From assembly GCF_963515715.1 (NCBI RefSeq), contig NZ_CAUPZS010000003.1, positions 124,001-188,000 of the forward strand: DNA of 64,000 nucleotides. Direction: 5' to 3'. Positions 43,401-52,418 of the stretch are shown piece after piece. This DNA comes from Clostridium_AW sp963515715. Lineage in GTDB: Bacteria > Bacillota > Clostridia > Clostridiales > Clostridiaceae. Under the pieces are notes generated by a model. That model ran no database searches. It saw only the letters and a list, made by a program, of their open reading frames with translations, and had not been told where the DNA came from. A program made the translations under genes and the position numbers. Positions within the stretch are counted from its first letter, which is position 1. The number at the start of each line of letters is the position of its first letter.

Positions 43401-44761
43401 CCACCTTTAGTCCATTTATCTTCTAGTGGGTTCTCTCCTACTGTAATCAAAGCTTGTATAACAGGTGCTGTAGAGTAAGGACTATTTCCCATTCCATAAT
43501 AATCAAAGCCTCCACCTTCTAATTGCTGATCTTTTAAATCATTAAGACAAGCTTCTATTAATTCATTAACTCCATTTACATCTTTATGTTTTGACAGTGC
43601 TATTAAAGCCTTTATAGTACTATCTATATCTTCATACTTTCCATCCTTAGCTAAACCAATTAGTGATGCTGAAGCTTTGTCTACATCATATTTAGCCGAA
43701 GCCATATCCAATGCAATAATAGCTTCTGACTGTGCAGTAACTGATTCTTCGTCACTATCTCCTAGAATAAATTTTCCGCTTTCACTTTGAGCTTTTATAA
43801 GCTTTTCTACATAATTTACTCCTTCATAGCTATAAGGATTTTTGCCAATTGCTATTATTCCCATTATGTTATCTGCTATAGCAGCTACATTATTTGATTC
43901 TTCTAATTTAAAATTCTTCTTTTCTCCAGAATTTATATGATTAAATGAAAGTATATTTAAATAATTATCTTGTTGATTATTCTCATAATATTTTCTTATA
44001 TCTTTTATTATATTTTCAAGTTTAGTTTCAGATTCTGAGGTCTCACCTACTATAGAAAAACATTGTCTTACTATAGCTGGATATTCTTCACCCTTTAAAT
44101 CCTTATCATTTTTATAAATATAAACTTTATGTTCTCCTTCAGTTACTTTGAAAGATACTTCCCCATTCTCATCTGTCTTGTATTCCCCTACACCTTCGAC
44201 TTTTACATTGACTTCTTTTGCAGGTCTTGGATCAATTCCCATCATAACATTTTCTTCAGTGATTTTTAATTTGTATGAATTTCCTGTGTTTTCCATATGG
44301 ATTTTAGGTATACATGAAATTCCTCCAACCCATTTTGCCATATGCCAAACCATTTCTTTGTAATAATTGCCTTTAATATCTTTAATTAGTTGCTCACTTA
44401 TTACATTACCTTGTAATATATCGCCATTGTTATCAACAAGATAATACATCCATCCTATATTTCCTGTTCTCTCTTCTCCCAAAATTTTAGTTACATTATT
44501 AGAATCTAGTCCTTCTATATTGTTTTCCCCTACCGCATTTGAAAGTAAATCTTTTACATACACCTCATCTTTTATACTTACTTCTTTATCAAATAAATTA
44601 TCTCTTATTCCTTCTACTCTTATACTTATATTGGAGTTAGTTTCATTTTCCCCATTTCCCTCTGCAGATGCTTTTAATCCTAATATTGAAAAATCCAATA
44701 TTGAAAAGCACATTAAAAAAGTCATTATAAAGGATATTATTTTTTTGTTTTTTTTCTTCAT
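40403..44761 (-). CDS. giant secreted multi-module alpha/alpha-toroid protein (intrinsic-factor-like)
   Basis: A 1452-residue secreted protein. Signal peptide 1-33; N-terminal domain (about 45-225) with a DUF4430-like GWMYYLVDNNGDILQG segment; then four successive alpha/alpha-toroid modules with recurring units such as AAIADNIMGIIAIGKNPYSYEGVNYVEKL, IIALDMA, TVIKALIALSKHKD, QLEGGGFDYYG and NPLEDKWTKGGRNLLDALL. The C-terminal 95 residues form a CARDB/Ig-like domain almost identical to that of the gene upstream. The fold suggested is the prenyltransferase/terpenoid-cyclase alpha-barrel shared with intrinsic factor. No cell-wall anchor is seen. It is the last gene of the cobalamin-riboswitch operon, so corrinoid binding is the leading inference. 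Confidence 0.75.
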   Translation of the reverse strand: MKKKNKKIISFIMTFLMCFSILDFSILGLKASAEGNGENETNSNISIRVEGIRDNLFDKEVSIKDEVYVKDLLSNAVGENNIEGLDSNNVTKILGEERTGNIGWMYYLVDNNGDILQGNVISEQLIKDIKGNYYKEMVWHMAKWVGGISCIPKIHMENTGNSYKLKITEENVMMGIDPRPAKEVNVKVEGVGEYKTDENGEVSFKVTEGEHKVYIYKNDKDLKGEEYPAIVRQCFSIVGETSESETKLENIIKDIRKYYENNQQDNYLNILSFNHINSGEKKNFKLEESNNVAAIADNIMGIIAIGKNPYSYEGVNYVEKLIKAQSESGKFILGDSDEESVTAQSEAIIALDMASAKYDVDKASASLIGLAKDGKYEDIDSTIKALIALSKHKDVNGVNELIEACLNDLKDQQLEGGGFDYYGMGNSPYSTAPVIQALITVGENPLEDKWTKGGRNLLDALLACKVSDNGFEFIEGMGGGFSDPTATNLAFAAIADIYKGQSMYQNFKFKLEEKSDLNKIIKEELEDIKEYYNNTSNYDFNTIVGLKALGIEDSVLQSKAKLNNKESILFAAGDVISIIGMGKNPRNYNGKNYVDILVDYIKNPKEKYIQTKAYLYSLIALDMASGDKEDIKIVLEKVKSECKSGKFNDIVDTALVITALSNHKNEEGIADIINSAITYLKDEQLENGAFTIGKDICPEGDSQDTAFVIEALITAGEDPLSKEWTKDDKTLLDALLSFKMGKGYIYSSMFGAYEQDMYTSFVLRVFIALRDKETVFNKFKVSYDADKDKTEDIKNTLKDLKTYYSGKENYEFRETLALNHSSNNISEDIKNLQGKYKVRENADSAASVAANIMGIIASGKDPKKYNGVNYVEKLTNSQVKNGEDKGKFIIEEEDGMYPTTQAYAIIALDMADSDYNKEAAIKTLCNMSINGVYSDIDTTAMVITALATHKDIKEAENIVKSSIKYLKEKQNNEGGYDTYGQVNNPCTISTVIQALVANNIDPLSDEWAKENSTMVDALLKNKVNGNFGNDFANNQAFMALADLYKGESMFKSIRLLDASGVKKVINELKDYYSNKDNTYNYIQALTLSKVGFSKDLIMPKLQLREKEPDFLNYDNKTTNHAKNIIAIVSAGLDPRNYEGENYVDILVKSQNDEGQFKLPEDDKSSIISQAYSIIALDMCKENYDIDGAIKILKDVADNIKNPNLSIISSITIALSNHRDIEGVNNSINNCVQKLKELQIEDGGFSLSIKYQDEKCSEYTSEGIQALISAGEDVLSPAWSKNGKTPLDALMTYKKGDHFIYDEVKASYNDFTDQANGMAFAALVSIYNGESVFKALNPQKPDGEKPSEDKEFQIKNLTEVKEFKPGNDAKITVQAINNTEKAKNAALIVGLFDENGKLVNYVGAEQSIENGKSVEISGIIKLPKEGEYTVKAFVWDDLEEMNSLSNVIEKPVK
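40406..40700 (-). repeat. duplicated C-terminal domain sequence, copy A
   Basis: This DNA closely matches 44913-45215 over most of its length, encoding the LTEVKEFK...VKAFVW domain in both large surface proteins. The similarity at nucleotide level suggests recent duplication or gene conversion. Confidence 0.7.
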
Positions 44762-44855
44762 AAAGTTTTTCTCCTATATTAATATTTCATCTAAATTTAG
44801 GGACAGTTATAGTTGTTTCTCCCCTATGTAGTGTAGCTACCACCTCATATAATTA

Positions 44856-44902
44856 ATTATTGGCTTCAGATAAAATTCACCTCTTCATCTGAAGCCAATA
44901 AT
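44856..44902 (-). terminator. 16-bp perfect hairpin inside the surface operon
   Basis: Arms 44856-44871 and 44887-44902 are exactly complementary with a 15-base loop, 8 bases past the stop of the 1280-residue protein. The minus strand continues AATTATAT rather than a T run, so it may be a partial terminator or an RNA-stability element setting lower expression of the last gene. Confidence 0.6.
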
Positions 44903-44909
44903 CACTTGA

Positions 44910-47900
44910 TTACTTCACTGGTATTTCTATTATATTTGAAAGTGGTGTCATATCTTCTAATCCATTCCATACAAAAGCTTTTACTGTATATCCACTTTCC
45001 TTTGGTAGTTTTAAATTAACTTTTAACTTAACAGTTTTCCCTCCATTTATACTCTGTTCTGCTGCTGCATAGTTTACAAGCTTTCCATCTTTATCAAATA
45101 AACCTACTATTAAAGCTGTATTTTTAGCTTCTTTAGTATTATTTATAGCTTGTACAGTTACTTTTGCATCAGTACCTAATTTAAATTCTTTTACTTCTGT
45201 TAAATTTTCAATTTCTATTTCTTCTACTTTTACATCATCTTTAAATTCTTTAATATTATATATAGAACCTATTTTTCCAGATTTAAAGTTTTTGTATGCT
45301 GCTAAAGCTTGTAACCCTTGTTCTGTTGATCTTAGATTTGCAGTGTCTAATTTATCTTTTGTATGAGCAAATCCTCCGTCCTTAGTTTTATATGCTAATA
45401 AGCAATCCATTAGATTTTTTTCACCCTTAGTAAATTCTTTGCCAGTTGGATCAATTCCTAATGAAGTAAGAGCTACTATTGCTTGAGAAATACTTTCGCT
45501 TGAACCATTTTTATTCCATTCTGAAGTATATTCTCCTTTATCATTTCTTATATCATTTAAAACTTTTACTGCATCATCTATTGCTTTTTTCGCATTTTTA
45601 TCATTTTTATAGTTTGAAAGAGCTATTAAACACATGGCTGTGGTATCTGCATCTACAGATCCGAATCCCCAGCCTCCATTTGACTGCATATCAACTATTT
45701 CATTTGCTATATCTTCTTTTGTAAATTTACAATTCTTAGGTAAAGTAAATTTACCTGAATCTAATGCAATAAGGCCATATGCTAATGCATATATGTTATT
45801 TTCATTTAATAAATCTCTGCTACATAAATCTTCAATTAAATTGTAATTTCCTATGTTTCTTGGATCTCCACCTGCTGCCACTATTCCTATAATTGTTCTT
45901 TCACAATCTGTAGTTTCCTTAAATTTGCCTTCTTTAAATAAGCTTTCATCTCTATTTTTTATCTTTTCTTCTATAGACTTTAAGTAAGTATCTGGTATAT
46001 CTACTCCTGCTACTTTTAAAGCAATTGCGTTCCAATCACTAATATTCTCTTTTGATAAAATATTTGATGATGATTTTATTGCTTTTTCTACTTCTTTTGT
46101 ATAATCTTCTGGCTTTTCTTCTGGATCTTCTCCTGTTAACTCTTCCCAAGTTGGTGCTTTACCTTCCATGGAGCTCATGGAGTAATACCATATAATTTTG
46201 TCACCAGCCTTAACTGAAACTTTGCCTGCCATTACCTCTGGTACAACTCCATTTACAGTATACATCCACCCATTTAATCCTGCATTTTCGATTCCATATA
46301 TAGAAGTAACCATGTCTCCTGTCATTTGATAAAGTTCGGTGGAAGCTTGTAACACACCAAGAGCTGTAAATCCTTTATCATGCTTTTTATCACTTATTGT
46401 AACTTCTTGTGGTTTGAAATAACATTCATACTTGCTACCTTCTGGTATAGCAATAGCTACATTAACCTTAAAAGTTTTTTCTTCCTGCTCATTATCTCCA
46501 TCATCTATGCCTTTAACCTTTATTCCATCTACTACATATTTATCATATCCAGCATCCCTTAAGTCTATCAATGCATATAATGCTTTCCATGTAGCTTCTA
46601 CCCAGCCTCTATTGTTCACACTTTCACCTTTTTTACCGTCAAAAGAATTGTTATCTTTCCATAGTGTGAATAAGGCATCTACTGGATTTTTACCTGAAGG
46701 TTTTGTCCACTCTTTTGATGTAGGATTTTCTCCCACTGCAATTATTCCACGAAGGACTTCTGAATGATATCCTGTTATAAAAGCTGTATCATATAGCCCA
46801 CCATCATCTTTTTGTATCCCTTGTAAATATGTTAAAGCCTTTGATATAGCTTCTTCTACACCTTTTACATCTTTGTGCTTGCTTAAGGCCATTAATGCAT
46901 ATCCTGTATTTATGGGAACAGAGGAATTTCCTCTCTCTTTAAATCCTCCATCTTCGCATTGTGCTTCTATGATTTTACTAATAGCATGTTCTATATTATA
47001 ATCAACCTTTTTATCTTTGAATTTTTCATTATATTTATCTAATGCTATAACAGCAGTTATTTCTCTTTGTGCAAAATAACTATTAGTACTATTTATTTCT
47101 TCTACTATTTCATCTATTAATCTTCTTCCATTATAATCATTAGCATCCTTATTTAAATCAATAAGGATTAAGCTTTGATTTGCCTTACTTCCTACATAGG
47201 CTAAGTCTTTGTCGAAACTCTCATATTTTTCATTTAAATACCACTGTTTTTTACCTAAATCTGCCCCTGCATTGTACATAGCAGAGTATTCAAAACCTTG
47301 TAATTGTCCTTGGTTAGTTATAAAATGATCTTCATTATAGTAATTTACTATCCCGTTTATTATTGAAGCTATACTGCTGCCATCCTTTTCTGGCTCCTCA
47401 GTGTCTGAATCATTAACAATATTAATTATTTCTTTATAAGAAGGTCCATTTCCACTCATGGCATCTTTGCTGTAATACCAAACAATTTTATCTCCATCTT
47501 TAACTTCTGTTTCATTTGCATAAGTTTCTGGTACTTCTCCATTTAATGAATACATCCATCCATTCATGCCTTCATTTTTTATTCCAAAGATAGATGTAAC
47601 CATACTACCCTTAGCTTCATACTCATTAGTTGCTGATTGTAATGCTCCTAAAACTGTAAGTCCTGATTGTTTCTTATTACTTATAGTAACTTCACTAGGT
47701 TTAAATTTTACATCATACTTTTTATCTCCATTTGGATAAACTATAGTTATATTTGCTTTACAAGTTTTTTCAGGTTCTTCTTTGTTAATATTATCAAATT
47801 TTACACCCTTTATTTGATAATCCTCATATCCTGCTTCTTTGAGGGCAACTAATGCAGAAAGTACTTTTGGTATTGGAGTATAGTCACTTCCTCCAGTAGA

Positions 47901-48752
47901 GCTTACAAATTTCTTACCATCCCATGAATTAAATAATGTTTCTATTATTCCTTTGTCATCTTTAATCCATTTGTCTGATATTAAATCTTCTCCTATTTGT
48001 GCAAACCACATTACAGCTTCAGCATTAGGACCAGTAAAGAATTTTGAATTTACCAAAGCTCCATTCTGTGTATACTTTACATATAAATAGTCCAAAGCTT
48101 TAGTTATGCACTCATTAGCTCCCTCAATATCTTTGTGCTTATTTAAAACAATTAATGCCGCTGCAGTATGCTGTGGTGCACCATTTATTGAACCATCTTC
48201 TTTTTGAACTCCTATTACGTTTTTAATTGCATTTTCTATATTATAATCTACTTTTTTATCACTAAACTTTTCATTATACCTATCTAAAAGTACTAAAGAT
48301 CTAATTTCATTTATACCAATATTTTTAGGTGAACTTACCTTGCTTATCTCCTGTGCTATATCGCTAATTAAATTTATTTCTTTATAAGTTGTTGGATCTT
48401 CATTAAAATCCATAAGTGCTAATGCTTGAGTTACTTTAGAACCAAAAGCTGCTAATCCATAGCTAGATGTATCTTTATTTACTCCCCAACCTCTTTTTTC
48501 TATGTCTGCCCCCGCTTTAAACATAGCAGCATAGGCTTCTCCTTCAAGTGAACCGCCTTTATTATCATAGTAATCTTTGTTCATGCATGCGATTACCGCT
48601 TCGATAGCATCCTTTACTGTTGCAGTTGTCTGTACATTATTTATCTCCTCAGCATAAACTTTATTAGGCATAAACAAATTAAAATTAAATGTGGACAAAA
48701 TCATAGCAAATGCCATGATAAAAGATATTATTCTTTTCCTTTTGTTATTCAT
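44910..48752 (-). CDS. secreted transcobalamin-like protein with three alpha/alpha modules and two DUF4430 domains
   Basis: A 1280-residue protein. Signal peptide 1-35; alpha/alpha module 1 (about 45-325); DUF4430 domain 1 (about 330-437, with MVTSIFGIKNEGMNGWMYSL and VKDGDKIVWYYS); module 2 (about 455-755); DUF4430 domain 2 (about 757-870, MVTSIYGIENAGLNGWMYTV, VKAGDKIIWYYS); module 3 (about 890-1175); C-terminal CARDB-like domain (about 1185-1280). A barrel followed by DUF4430 is the domain order of intrinsic factor and transcobalamin, here present twice in tandem. In the cobalamin-riboswitch operon, this is probably a corrinoid-capturing surface protein. Confidence 0.78.
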   Translation of the reverse strand: MNNKRKRIISFIMAFAMILSTFNFNLFMPNKVYAEEINNVQTTATVKDAIEAVIACMNKDYYDNKGGSLEGEAYAAMFKAGADIEKRGWGVNKDTSSYGLAAFGSKVTQALALMDFNEDPTTYKEINLISDIAQEISKVSSPKNIGINEIRSLVLLDRYNEKFSDKKVDYNIENAIKNVIGVQKEDGSINGAPQHTAAALIVLNKHKDIEGANECITKALDYLYVKYTQNGALVNSKFFTGPNAEAVMWFAQIGEDLISDKWIKDDKGIIETLFNSWDGKKFVSSTGGSDYTPIPKVLSALVALKEAGYEDYQIKGVKFDNINKEEPEKTCKANITIVYPNGDKKYDVKFKPSEVTISNKKQSGLTVLGALQSATNEYEAKGSMVTSIFGIKNEGMNGWMYSLNGEVPETYANETEVKDGDKIVWYYSKDAMSGNGPSYKEIINIVNDSDTEEPEKDGSSIASIINGIVNYYNEDHFITNQGQLQGFEYSAMYNAGADLGKKQWYLNEKYESFDKDLAYVGSKANQSLILIDLNKDANDYNGRRLIDEIVEEINSTNSYFAQREITAVIALDKYNEKFKDKKVDYNIEHAISKIIEAQCEDGGFKERGNSSVPINTGYALMALSKHKDVKGVEEAISKALTYLQGIQKDDGGLYDTAFITGYHSEVLRGIIAVGENPTSKEWTKPSGKNPVDALFTLWKDNNSFDGKKGESVNNRGWVEATWKALYALIDLRDAGYDKYVVDGIKVKGIDDGDNEQEEKTFKVNVAIAIPEGSKYECYFKPQEVTISDKKHDKGFTALGVLQASTELYQMTGDMVTSIYGIENAGLNGWMYTVNGVVPEVMAGKVSVKAGDKIIWYYSMSSMEGKAPTWEELTGEDPEEKPEDYTKEVEKAIKSSSNILSKENISDWNAIALKVAGVDIPDTYLKSIEEKIKNRDESLFKEGKFKETTDCERTIIGIVAAGGDPRNIGNYNLIEDLCSRDLLNENNIYALAYGLIALDSGKFTLPKNCKFTKEDIANEIVDMQSNGGWGFGSVDADTTAMCLIALSNYKNDKNAKKAIDDAVKVLNDIRNDKGEYTSEWNKNGSSESISQAIVALTSLGIDPTGKEFTKGEKNLMDCLLAYKTKDGGFAHTKDKLDTANLRSTEQGLQALAAYKNFKSGKIGSIYNIKEFKDDVKVEEIEIENLTEVKEFKLGTDAKVTVQAINNTKEAKNTALIVGLFDKDGKLVNYAAAEQSINGGKTVKLKVNLKLPKESGYTVKAFVWNGLEDMTPLSNIIEIPVK
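44913..45215 (-). repeat. duplicated C-terminal domain sequence, copy B
   Basis: Partner of the segment at 40406-40700; long runs match base for base, interrupted by a few divergent stretches. Confidence 0.7.
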
Positions 48753-48783
48753 AAAAATTTCCTCCTCATAAATTTGTTAGTTT

Positions 48784-50007
48784 TTAATATATTAAAACAT
48801 CATTTCTTTCTTTTAAATTTTTATAAGCTTGTAGTGCTAATAATGCTTGCTCTGTAGCTTTTGAGTTATTTTTGCCATTTTTTATATGTGAAAAACCTCC
48901 ATCCGCTGTTTTAAATGTCATTAAAGCATCTATCATAGTTTTATCGTTTTTCATGAATCTACTATCAGTTGGATCTATACCATTAGCGCATAGTCCCATT
49001 ATTACTTGACTTATACTTTCTGCATTTTCCACATTATAGGACACAAAGCCACCACTTTCTTTTTGAAGAGATATTAACTTTTCCACTCCTTCATCTATGG
49101 CCTTTTTAACCTCCGGTATATCTTTATGCGGAGCCAATGCTACAAGTGCCATTCCTGTCATATCTGGATCTGCCTTTATACCAGCGAAATCCCATCCCTT
49201 ATCCTTTGTACGTTCATTTAATATGGCATTAACTAGTTTTTCCCTTGTCCATATAGCAGAATCAGGTACGTGATACTCTTTTGAATCTAGTGAAATAAGT
49301 CCAAATATATATGCGTTAATTCCTTGACCTTCTATATCTTCATTATTATAAATCTTTTCTATTAAATTATATCCGCCAATATTTGTTGGATCTGCGTTAG
49401 CTGCAAGTAGTCCTAAAACCATTCTTTCATAATCTGTAGGCTGCTCCATCAGTCCATTTGATTTTTTCAAATCCGCTTCAATTTTTTCAACATATGTATC
49501 CGGTATTGTTTTGCCTGCCTTTACAAGGGCTACTGCTTCCCAATCTGTCTCTACACCTTTTTTTAAAACATTAATAGTAGTATTTATTGTGGTATTAACT
49601 TCTTCTTTATGTTTATAATCTGCAGTTTTTTCTTTTATCTTAAAGGTATAACTTTTTGGAGCCTTTATAGGCTTTAAATCTTTTGAGCAAACTTTACCCC
49701 CAATATTTAAAGTATAAGTCCCTCCAATCTTATAACCTTCCTTAGGTGAAGATACAGTTATAGTTTTTCCATCTTTTAAATTTATTTCAGCTTCTAATAT
49801 ATTTCCATTGCTGTCTTTTATAGTAATCTCCCTTTTAGTTTCATCATCAAGCTTCACTTCCTGATTAAACTTTATATTCCAAGTTTTATATATATCCTCT
49901 ATATCTTTGTCCACCTCTGTCGCTCTAACATAGCTACATAATGACAAAAGTATTCCTGCAGTTAATGACAAATTAATATAAATTTTTTTATTCCTCAGCA
50001 CAGACAA
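48784..50007 (-). CDS. secreted alpha/alpha-toroid protein with N-terminal Ig-like domain
   Basis: A 407-residue protein. Signal peptide 1-29 (cleavage near VRATEV); an Ig-like domain (about 38-128, WNIKFNQEV ... YTFKIKEKT) of the SLAP/big-domain type; then one alpha/alpha-toroid module (about 140-400, TDWEAVALVKAGKTIPDTYVEKIE, GYNLIEKI, ALVALAPHKDIPEV, ESGGFVSYNVENAESISQVIMGL, GGFSH). This module closely resembles module 3 of the 1280-residue protein. It has no DUF4430 domain. It lies between the S-component gene and the large proteins, so it probably belongs to the same corrinoid system. Confidence 0.78.
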   Translation of the reverse strand: MSVLRNKKIYINLSLTAGILLSLCSYVRATEVDKDIEDIYKTWNIKFNQEVKLDDETKREITIKDSNGNILEAEINLKDGKTITVSSPKEGYKIGGTYTLNIGGKVCSKDLKPIKAPKSYTFKIKEKTADYKHKEEVNTTINTTINVLKKGVETDWEAVALVKAGKTIPDTYVEKIEADLKKSNGLMEQPTDYERMVLGLLAANADPTNIGGYNLIEKIYNNEDIEGQGINAYIFGLISLDSKEYHVPDSAIWTREKLVNAILNERTKDKGWDFAGIKADPDMTGMALVALAPHKDIPEVKKAIDEGVEKLISLQKESGGFVSYNVENAESISQVIMGLCANGIDPTDSRFMKNDKTMIDALMTFKTADGGFSHIKNGKNNSKATEQALLALQAYKNLKERNDVLIY

Positions 50008-50066
50008 CCCTCCTTTAATTTAATTAATAGCTAATATATTTTGGAAGTTTTAACATTCCACTTAAT

Positions 50067-50795
50067 TCATATTTTAAAATTACTTAAGCTTTTATTTTCC
50101 ACAGTTTCACCTTTGATTCTTATAACTTTATTTCTCTTGTTATATCTTTCTAAAGCCTCTATGAAACTTTCTCCAAACAATTTTGCAAAAATTACATTAC
50201 CTACTGCGTGTAATGTATCATGAGAAAAGCTTAATATATTTCCTGCCAATATAGTTTTTAATGTAATTGGCCTCATAAACTCTAAGACATACCATTGATT
50301 TAATATAGTTCCATAGATATATCCCCAAATTCCACACATTATTACGAATCCATTTATTCCCCACTTACTAATTTTATTCTTAAAAACTCCGAAGAAAACA
50401 CCACATAAGCCCCACCCCAACATCTGCCAGGGTGTCCATGGACCATGACCCAAGAAAAAATTGGAAATAAATGCGCACATAGAGCCCACCATAAAGCCAT
50501 TTACAGGTCCTAATGTATAACCCGTTACTGCACATATAAATGTAACAGGTTGAAAGCCTGGTATAGCTGCAAAGGGTACTCTTAATACTCCTCCTAGTGC
50601 TGACATTGTTGCTAAAGCCGCCATAGTTCTTCCGCTGATTTCTTTACTTTCAAATAGTACTACAGCGGTACCTATAATAAATAATGCAGATATTTCTACT
50701 GCTCTTTCTAATGCAGACTCAAAGTAGGTCATTGAAATCAGCATTATTATATACAAAACAATTATTACAGGACCTAACTTAATCTTTTTTTTCAT
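50067..50795 (-). CDS. ECF transporter S component (probable corrinoid-type)
   Basis: A 242-residue membrane protein with six or so segments: GGVLRVPFAAIPGFQPVTFICAVTGYTLGPVNGFMVGSMCAFISNFFLGHGPWTPWQMLGWGLCGVFFG. This layout matches ECF substrate-binding subunits. The ATG directly follows the stop of the ATPase gene. With its own A and T subunits this is a complete, dedicated (group I) ECF transporter. The ligand is inferred from the cobalamin riboswitch at the head of the operon; a cobalamin precursor or another corrinoid fits equally well. Confidence 0.85.
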   Translation of the reverse strand: MKKKIKLGPVIIVLYIIMLISMTYFESALERAVEISALFIIGTAVVLFESKEISGRTMAALATMSALGGVLRVPFAAIPGFQPVTFICAVTGYTLGPVNGFMVGSMCAFISNFFLGHGPWTPWQMLGWGLCGVFFGVFKNKISKWGINGFVIMCGIWGYIYGTILNQWYVLEFMRPITLKTILAGNILSFSHDTLHAVGNVIFAKLFGESFIEALERYNKRNKVIRIKGETVENKSLSNFKI

Positions 50796-52418
50796 TTACA
50801 TCACCTTCAAAATTTCAATAGCATCTTCAGATTTTATAACTCTACATTTTTTCTTAAATACCTTAGCAATCTGTGGTGAATAATATATAGAATCATATAA
50901 TATAGTGTTCGCGACCCCTTTTGCTACAATTTCACCATTAAACATAAGCATTACAGAATTAATATAATCTCCAGCAAAATCAGCATCATGGGTTATAAGT
51001 ACAATAGATTTTCCTCGTGAAGATAGTTCTTTTATAATACCTCCAAGCTTTTCTTTTGCTATAGAATCCATTCCTCGTGTAGGCTCATCTAAAATAAGAA
51101 TGTCTGGATCTGTAATCAATGTGCAAGCAATGGCTGTTCTTTGCTTTTCTCCCCCACTTAAATCCCTTGGATTTCTGTCTTTTAAATGAGTTAAATCTAA
51201 CAGCTCTAATACATTAATAATCCTTTTCTCATCATATTCATCAATGTTTTCTAGAGTATATCCTACTTCATCAAAAACAGTTTTTCTTCCAAAATAGTCA
51301 TTTGGATTTTGTGAAAGGTATCCTATTTTTTTAATTCTTTTGTCTAGACTAACTTTTTTTATATTTTCATCTTCTATTAAAACCTTTCCAGTATAACTAT
51401 CTATAAGCCCACATATTATTTTAAAAAGAGTACTTTTCCCCGCACCATTTTCCCCCATAACCGCCAGTACTTCTCCTTGATGCAGTTTAAAATTTATGTT
51501 GTTTAAAGTTTTACTCCCTTTTTCATATTCAAAGTTTAATTTGCTAACTTCCATAATGCACTGTGAAAAGTTTCTATTTTCCTTTTCTATTTTTACTTCT
51601 TTAAAGTTTATACCTTTTAAAACTTCTCTGCCTTCCTTAACATTTATAGGCATTGTATCTTTTCCTGCTTTTTTAAATATGTATGCAATGTTAGGTAAAT
51701 GATATTTTTTATGTATGTTTTTAGGAACATCATGTGGAGTTCCTTCTCCAATAATCCTTCCTTCTTCCATAAATATAATTCTATCTGCTAAATGAAAACA
51801 TTTATCTAACCTTTGTTCCACAAGAATTATGGTTTTTCCCATATCTCTATTCAACTTTTTTATAGAATTTAAAACTTCTTCTCCTGCTATAGGATCGAGC
51901 TGAGATATAGGCTCATCAAATAATATAACATCTGGATCCATGGCCACTACCGAAGCTATTGCTACCCTTTGTTTCTGCCCTCCAGATATTTCTGTAGTTT
52001 GCTTGTCCTTTATATCACTTAGTCCAAGCAATGATATAACTTCCGCTACATTCCTTTTCATAATATTTATATCCGTATTAAGGTTTTCAAGTCCAAAAGC
52101 AATTTCCCTTTCCACATCTTGAAGTACAATTTGCTTTTCAGGATGCTGATATACCATCCCTACAGTTTTAACTATGTCATGATTACTAAGGCTTTCAATA
52201 TTTTTACCTTTTACATATACTTCCCCTTTTAATGTTCCTCCATAATAATCAGGAATTATTCTATTTAAAAGTCTTATAAGGGTAGATTTTCCACATCCTG
52301 ATGGTCCCACAATTAATACAAGTTCGCCTTCTTCTACAGACAAGTTTATATCTTTTAAAGAGGTATTCTCACTTTCTGGATAATTAAATGTAACTTTATC
52401 TATATTTATTATTTCCAA
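50796..52418 (-). CDS. ECF transporter energising ATPase (two fused ABC domains)
   Basis: A 540-residue protein with two ATPase domains. Domain 1 has Walker A GPSGCGKST, signature ISGGQKQRVAIASVV, Walker B DVILFDEPISQLD. Domain 2 has GENGAGKST, LSGGEKQRTAIACTL, DILILDEPTRGMD. Fused EcfA-EcfA' subunits are typical of dedicated ECF systems (YkoD-like). The best start is TTG at 52416-52418, 5 bases after GGGGGTGG; it overlaps the T-component gene by 10 bases. Confidence 0.93.
   Translation of the reverse strand: MEIINIDKVTFNYPESENTSLKDINLSVEEGELVLIVGPSGCGKSTLIRLLNRIIPDYYGGTLKGEVYVKGKNIESLSNHDIVKTVGMVYQHPEKQIVLQDVEREIAFGLENLNTDINIMKRNVAEVISLLGLSDIKDKQTTEISGGQKQRVAIASVVAMDPDVILFDEPISQLDPIAGEEVLNSIKKLNRDMGKTIILVEQRLDKCFHLADRIIFMEEGRIIGEGTPHDVPKNIHKKYHLPNIAYIFKKAGKDTMPINVKEGREVLKGINFKEVKIEKENRNFSQCIMEVSKLNFEYEKGSKTLNNINFKLHQGEVLAVMGENGAGKSTLFKIICGLIDSYTGKVLIEDENIKKVSLDKRIKKIGYLSQNPNDYFGRKTVFDEVGYTLENIDEYDEKRIINVLELLDLTHLKDRNPRDLSGGEKQRTAIACTLITDPDILILDEPTRGMDSIAKEKLGGIIKELSSRGKSIVLITHDADFAGDYINSVMLMFNGEIVAKGVANTILYDSIYYSPQIAKVFKKKCRVIKSEDAIEILKVM

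Noticed and set aside
40403..50007. True prenyltransferases or squalene cyclases
   Set aside because: The toroid repeats resemble that fold, but the proteins are secreted, modular, lack a recognisable acid catalytic motif, and lie in a cobalamin-regulated operon.
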